NCBI GenBank assembly: GCA_023701125.1
Contig: JAMPXO010000034.1
Location: 1 to 41,135, forward strand
Direction of reading: 5' to 3'
DNA: 41,135 nt
DNA from: Vicinamibacteria bacterium
GTDB lineage: Bacteria; Acidobacteriota; Vicinamibacteria; Fen-336
A program made the translations under genes and the position numbers. Of this stretch, positions 38,443-41,135 are shown piece after piece (position 1 is the stretch's first letter; every line of letters begins with the position of its first letter). A model generated the notes under the pieces. That model had not been told where the DNA came from. It did not search any database and saw only the letters and a program-made list of their open reading frames with translations.

Positions 38443-39705
38443 TCAGACGCCGGTGCACCCCGGGTCGATCGCGGTCGCGGCCCGCAGCGCCGAGGCGGCG
38501 GCGCTCTCCAGCAGCGGCACACCGGGCGAGGCGTAGGAGCCGCAGAACCAGACGCGCCGGCCGGCCTCGCGGGTCGCCGCCTCGAGCCGCCGCCACGCTT
38601 CGGCGCTGGCGGCGTCGACGAGCGGCCGCTCGAAGCGCGCGTCGGAGGTCACGGCCTCAGGCGCGGGCTCGCGCAGCGGGTGCACGGTCTGGAAGACCGG
38701 CGCTTCGCCCACGAGGGCAGGCAGCACGGCGTTGACCCAGATGGTGGCCATCGGCCGATCGGCCGCCGGCGTCGTCAGCAGGTTCACAGGCGCCCAGTCG
38801 CGGCGATCCGGCGGCATCAGGCGCGGGTCCGTGTGCATCACGACCCGCACCGGCTCGTAGCGGAATTCCGCCAGCCGGGCGGCCTCGGCGGGCAGCGCGT
38901 CGGCCACGAGGCGGACGGCCTGGTTGGCCTGGGTCGCCACCACCACGTGATCGAACCGCTCTTTCGCTCCGTCGACTTCGACCTCCACGCCCGAGGCCGC
39001 GGGCCGCACGGCCGCGACCGCGACCCCGAGGCGCACGCTCGCGGCGCGGGCCAACAGCGCCCGGGCCACGGCCGTCGCTCCGCCGCGCGCGCGCTGGACG
39101 GAGGCAAACAGGAAGCCGTCCGTGAAGTAGCGCGCGACGACCTCGACCGGATAGGCCCGCGCCTGATCGTGGCTGCACGTCGCGATCGCCGCGAACGACG
39201 GCAGCAGCAGCCCGTCCGTGAATGCAGGCGAGTAACCCGCGCTGCGCAGGTGGTCGCCGAGGCTGGTCGTGGGGAAGTGGCCGGCAGCGCTCCAGCGCCG
39301 GGCCTCGCGGGCGAAGCGGCCGTAGTCGAGCAGGATGCGGAGCCCCTTGCGGCTGGCCAGGGTGCGCGGCGAAACCCACGGCAGGCTGCGGCCAGGCAGG
39401 CGCAGGTTGCGGTAACGGAAGTGGGCGCGGCCCGCGTCCAGTCGCGTGTAGGAGCCGGAGGCGTCGACGCACTCCGCGCGGAGGCCGGCGCCGGCATAGA
39501 GCCGCAGCAACGTCGGGTAGTACGCGGGGTAGAACACGCGCAGCGGCACGTCGACCACGGCCCGCACCGCGGCCCCGACCTCCACCGCCTGGGCCTGCAT
39601 GCCGGGCGCGCGCTGCGCCTCCAGCACGTGGACTTCGTGGCGGCCACCGAGTGCCCACGCACTGGTGAGGCCGGCGATGCCGCTGCCGATGACCGCGATG
39701 CGCAC
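38443..39705 (-). CDS. FAD-dependent NAD(P)/FAD-binding oxidoreductase, COG2907-like
   Basis: 420 aa flavoprotein of the amine-oxidase/protoporphyrinogen-oxidase superfamily. RIAVIGSGIAGLTSAWAL with HEVHVLEA is the N-terminal dinucleotide-binding motif. VEVGAAVRAVVDVPLRVFYP, FTDGLLLPSFAAIATC, DHVVVATQANQAVRLV, and the C-terminal VWFCGSYASPGVPLLESA (FAD-contacting) are consistent with the 'predicted NAD/FAD-binding protein' group COG2907. Members of that group are often near fatty-acid cyclopropanation genes; here the neighbour is a different methyltransferase. GTG at 39705 has a strong GGGGAGGAAG about 5 nt upstream. Substrate unknown. Confidence 0.82.
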   Translation of the reverse strand: MRIAVIGSGIAGLTSAWALGGRHEVHVLEAQRAPGMQAQAVEVGAAVRAVVDVPLRVFYPAYYPTLLRLYAGAGLRAECVDASGSYTRLDAGRAHFRYRNLRLPGRSLPWVSPRTLASRKGLRILLDYGRFAREARRWSAAGHFPTTSLGDHLRSAGYSPAFTDGLLLPSFAAIATCSHDQARAYPVEVVARYFTDGFLFASVQRARGGATAVARALLARAASVRLGVAVAAVRPAASGVEVEVDGAKERFDHVVVATQANQAVRLVADALPAEAARLAEFRYEPVRVVMHTDPRLMPPDRRDWAPVNLLTTPAADRPMATIWVNAVLPALVGEAPVFQTVHPLREPAPEAVTSDARFERPLVDAASAEAWRRLEAATREAGRRVWFCGSYASPGVPLLESAAASALRAATAIDPGCTGV

Positions 39706-39739
39706 GCCACTTCCTCCCCGTTGTCCGATCTCGCGCGGC

Positions 39740-40522
39740 TCATGATATCCGCTGGCCCGGGCGCCGGCCGGACACGATCGTGTAGCCGAGCCCTCGCGGG
39801 ACGAGAGCGCGCAGCGCCAGGGCCGTGGCGAGGATCGGCAGGAAGCCCGGGCGCAGGCTGCGGTGCTCGCGCCACAGCCGGGCGGCGAAGCGGGGGAAAC
39901 CTTCGAGGACGCGGCCGTCGAGGGCCTCGACTCGCACCTCGACGAACCCGGCGGCCGCCGCTTCGGCGGCCAGTGCGCTGGCCGGACCGAGGTTGGCGGC
40001 GGGGATCGCCAAGAGCGGCGCAACGGCGCGGAACGCGCTGCCGGCCGGCAGCGTCAGGTCGCTCCACGCAACGCGGCCGCCTGGCCGTAACACTCGCGCC
40101 GCCTCCTCCAGGAAGGCGCTGCGCGGCGCGAAGTGGTAAGCGGCGTCGACGCTCACGACAGCGTCGAAGCCGTCGTCGCCGAAGCCCGAGAGGTTCGTCG
40201 CGTCGGCCAGCGCCAGCTCGGTCGCGGGCCAGCCGGAGCTCAGTGCATCCGCGATGGCCGACTCCTGCACGTCCACGCCGACGACGCGGGAGGCGCCGAG
40301 CGCACGCCAAAGGCGCAGGCTCGCGCCGCCGCCGCAGGCCACGTCGAGCACCTCGACGCCCGGCCCCACGCCCGCGGCGCGCCCCACGGCCGCGGCCAGC
40401 GCCTCGCACGCAGCACCGTAGTCGTCGTCATCGGTGCCGTCCCAGAGGCCGAGGTTGCTCCAGCGCGCGACCGACGCCGAGCCCCGTCGGAGCAGCTCGC
40501 GGTCGAGCGCGGGCGCCTTCAC
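39740..40522 (-). CDS. Class I SAM-dependent methyltransferase
   Basis: 260 aa. The SAM site is VEVLDVACGGGASLRLW, then VVGVDVQESAIADA, LALADATNLS, FDAVVSVDAAYHF and AARVLRPGGRVAWSDLTLP, all typical of the Methyltransf_11/UbiE-type group. The N-terminal ARWSNLGLWDG segment and the C-terminal FPRFAARLWREHRSL resemble small-molecule methylases such as those for sterols, tocopherol or quinones. The GTG start at 40522 overlaps the mmsA stop (GTGA). Together with the flavoprotein 34 bp downstream it may form a small lipid or isoprenoid modification unit; this is inference. Confidence 0.82.
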   Translation of the reverse strand: MKAPALDRELLRRGSASVARWSNLGLWDGTDDDDYGAACEALAAAVGRAAGVGPGVEVLDVACGGGASLRLWRALGASRVVGVDVQESAIADALSSGWPATELALADATNLSGFGDDGFDAVVSVDAAYHFAPRSAFLEEAARVLRPGGRVAWSDLTLPAGSAFRAVAPLLAIPAANLGPASALAAEAAAAGFVEVRVEALDGRVLEGFPRFAARLWREHRSLRPGFLPILATALALRALVPRGLGYTIVSGRRPGQRIS

Positions 40523-41135
40523 TTCATCTGCGGGAAACCGAGGTTCACCCCGCGGTGCTTGGGGTCGGGCCAGCGCGCGGTGACCACCTTGCCGCGGGTG
40601 TAGAAGTGCACGGCCTCGCGCCCGTAGGCGTGGGAGTCGCCGAACAGCGACGCCTTCCAGCCGCCGAAGGAGTAGTAGGCCATCGGCACCGGGATCGGAA
40701 CGTTGATGCCGACCATGCCGACCTGGACCTCGTTCTGGAACCGTCGCGCCGCGCCGCCGTCGTTGGTGAAGATCGCGACGCCGTTGGCCCACGGGTTGGC
40801 GTTGACGAGCGCCAGCGCCTCCTCGTAGCTCTCGGCGCGCACGACGCCCAGCACCGGCCCGAAGATCTCGTCCTTGTAGATCGCCATCTCGGGCCGCACC
40901 CTGTCGAACAGGCAGGGGCCGAGGAAGTAGCCGTCGCCGGGCACGCCGTGGGCGCGGCCGTCCTCGACCAGCGTCGCGCCTTCGCTGACGCCCTTCTCGA
41001 CGTACGAGAGCACCTTCTGCTGGTGCTCGCGGGTGACCAGTGGCCCCATCTCGGCGCCGGGCTCGAGGCCGGGCGCGACCTTCAGCCTGCGCAGCCGCTC
41101 GCGCACCTTCGGCAGCAGCCGGTCGGCGACGTCGC
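40519..41135 (-). CDS. mmsA: Methylmalonate-semialdehyde dehydrogenase, 5' end outside the window
   Basis: CoA-acylating aldehyde dehydrogenase of valine and inositol catabolism (methylmalonate semialdehyde to propionyl-CoA). Only the C-terminal 200 or so residues are visible; the catalytic Cys lies outside. EMGPLVTREHQQKVLSYVE, DEIFGPVLGVVRAESYEEAL, NANPWANGVAIFTNDG, VGMVGINVPIPVPMAYYSF and GGWKASLFGDSHAYG are characteristic of MMSDH. The last two, VPIPVPM and SFGGWK, are strongly diagnostic relative to other ALDHs. Reading frame continues to the window end. Confidence 0.93.
   Translation of the reverse strand, partial: DVADRLLPKVRERLRRLKVAPGLEPGAEMGPLVTREHQQKVLSYVEKGVSEGATLVEDGRAHGVPGDGYFLGPCLFDRVRPEMAIYKDEIFGPVLGVVRAESYEEALALVNANPWANGVAIFTNDGGAARRFQNEVQVGMVGINVPIPVPMAYYSFGGWKASLFGDSHAYGREAVHFYTRGKVVTARWPDPKHRGVNLGFPQMK

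Noticed and set aside
1-41135. CRISPR arrays, tRNA/rRNA genes, prophage, toxin-antitoxin or defence genes
   Set aside because: I looked for regular direct repeats, cloverleaf-type sequences and hallmark genes and saw none. A tRNA scan by eye is not exhaustive.

Overview
The window is very GC-rich bacterial chromosome, almost entirely coding, with many GTG/TTG starts and repeated 1-13 bp gene overlaps. I infer an Acidobacteriota-type genome (Thermoanaerobaculia/Vicinamibacteria-like) from the combination of a large NAD-glutamate dehydrogenase, an E1alpha/E1beta/E2 pyruvate dehydrogenase operon, a membrane-anchored OmpR-type winged-helix regulator, PilZ and FHA proteins, and a large ABC-dependent glycan locus. 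Myxococcota or another deep Gram-negative lineage cannot be excluded. No rRNA, tRNA, CRISPR array or prophage was seen.

Region 1 (1-4408): the 3' part of rnr (RNase R), then a five-TM SGNH hydrolase with two duplicated extracytoplasmic domains. Region 2 (4421-21766): a surface-polysaccharide locus of fifteen genes: an ABC exporter (Wzt-like ATPase without a C-terminal glycan-binding domain; Wzm-like permease), a LIC12133-type methyltransferase, a GT39-like membrane glycosyltransferase, a DPM1-like GT2 followed by DUF2304, and many GT2, GT4, GT8-like and unassigned GT-A enzymes. Two of these are GT2/GT4 fusions with opposite domain order. Up to about 16.2 kb the genes alternate strand in small divergent and convergent units; from 16212 they run as one plus-strand series. 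Three enzymes carry the same helix plus S-x-x-W-R-x-T-x-P-x-R module. Together these would build a lipid-linked glycan in the cytoplasm, export it by the ABC transporter, and possibly edit it outside with the SGNH protein.

Region 3 (21832-24512): an unrecognised 110-aa protein made of two tandem 42-residue repeats, a stand-alone selB, and a PilZ-domain protein. Region 4 (24603-29371, minus strand): pdhA-pdhB-pdhC under a good sigma70-type promoter, and an FHA/proline-rich/membrane protein. Region 5 (29514-33791): a 1425-aa NAD-dependent glutamate dehydrogenase with a strong intrinsic terminator that lies inside the 3' end of the next, convergent gene. Region 6 (33810-37151, minus): a winged-helix membrane regulator, YjbQ, and a B12-binding-type radical SAM protein translationally coupled to YjbQ. 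Region 7 (37152-41135, minus): a 61-bp hairpin repeat also found at 24512, an IS110-family transposase remnant, a basic-tailed helical-repeat protein, an FAD-dependent oxidoreductase, a class I methyltransferase and a truncated mmsA.

A recurring signal is a TAnnnT-like hexamer 6-9 nt before start codons that lack a Shine-Dalgarno sequence, which suggests leaderless transcripts. All functional calls are by motif recognition; no search was run.
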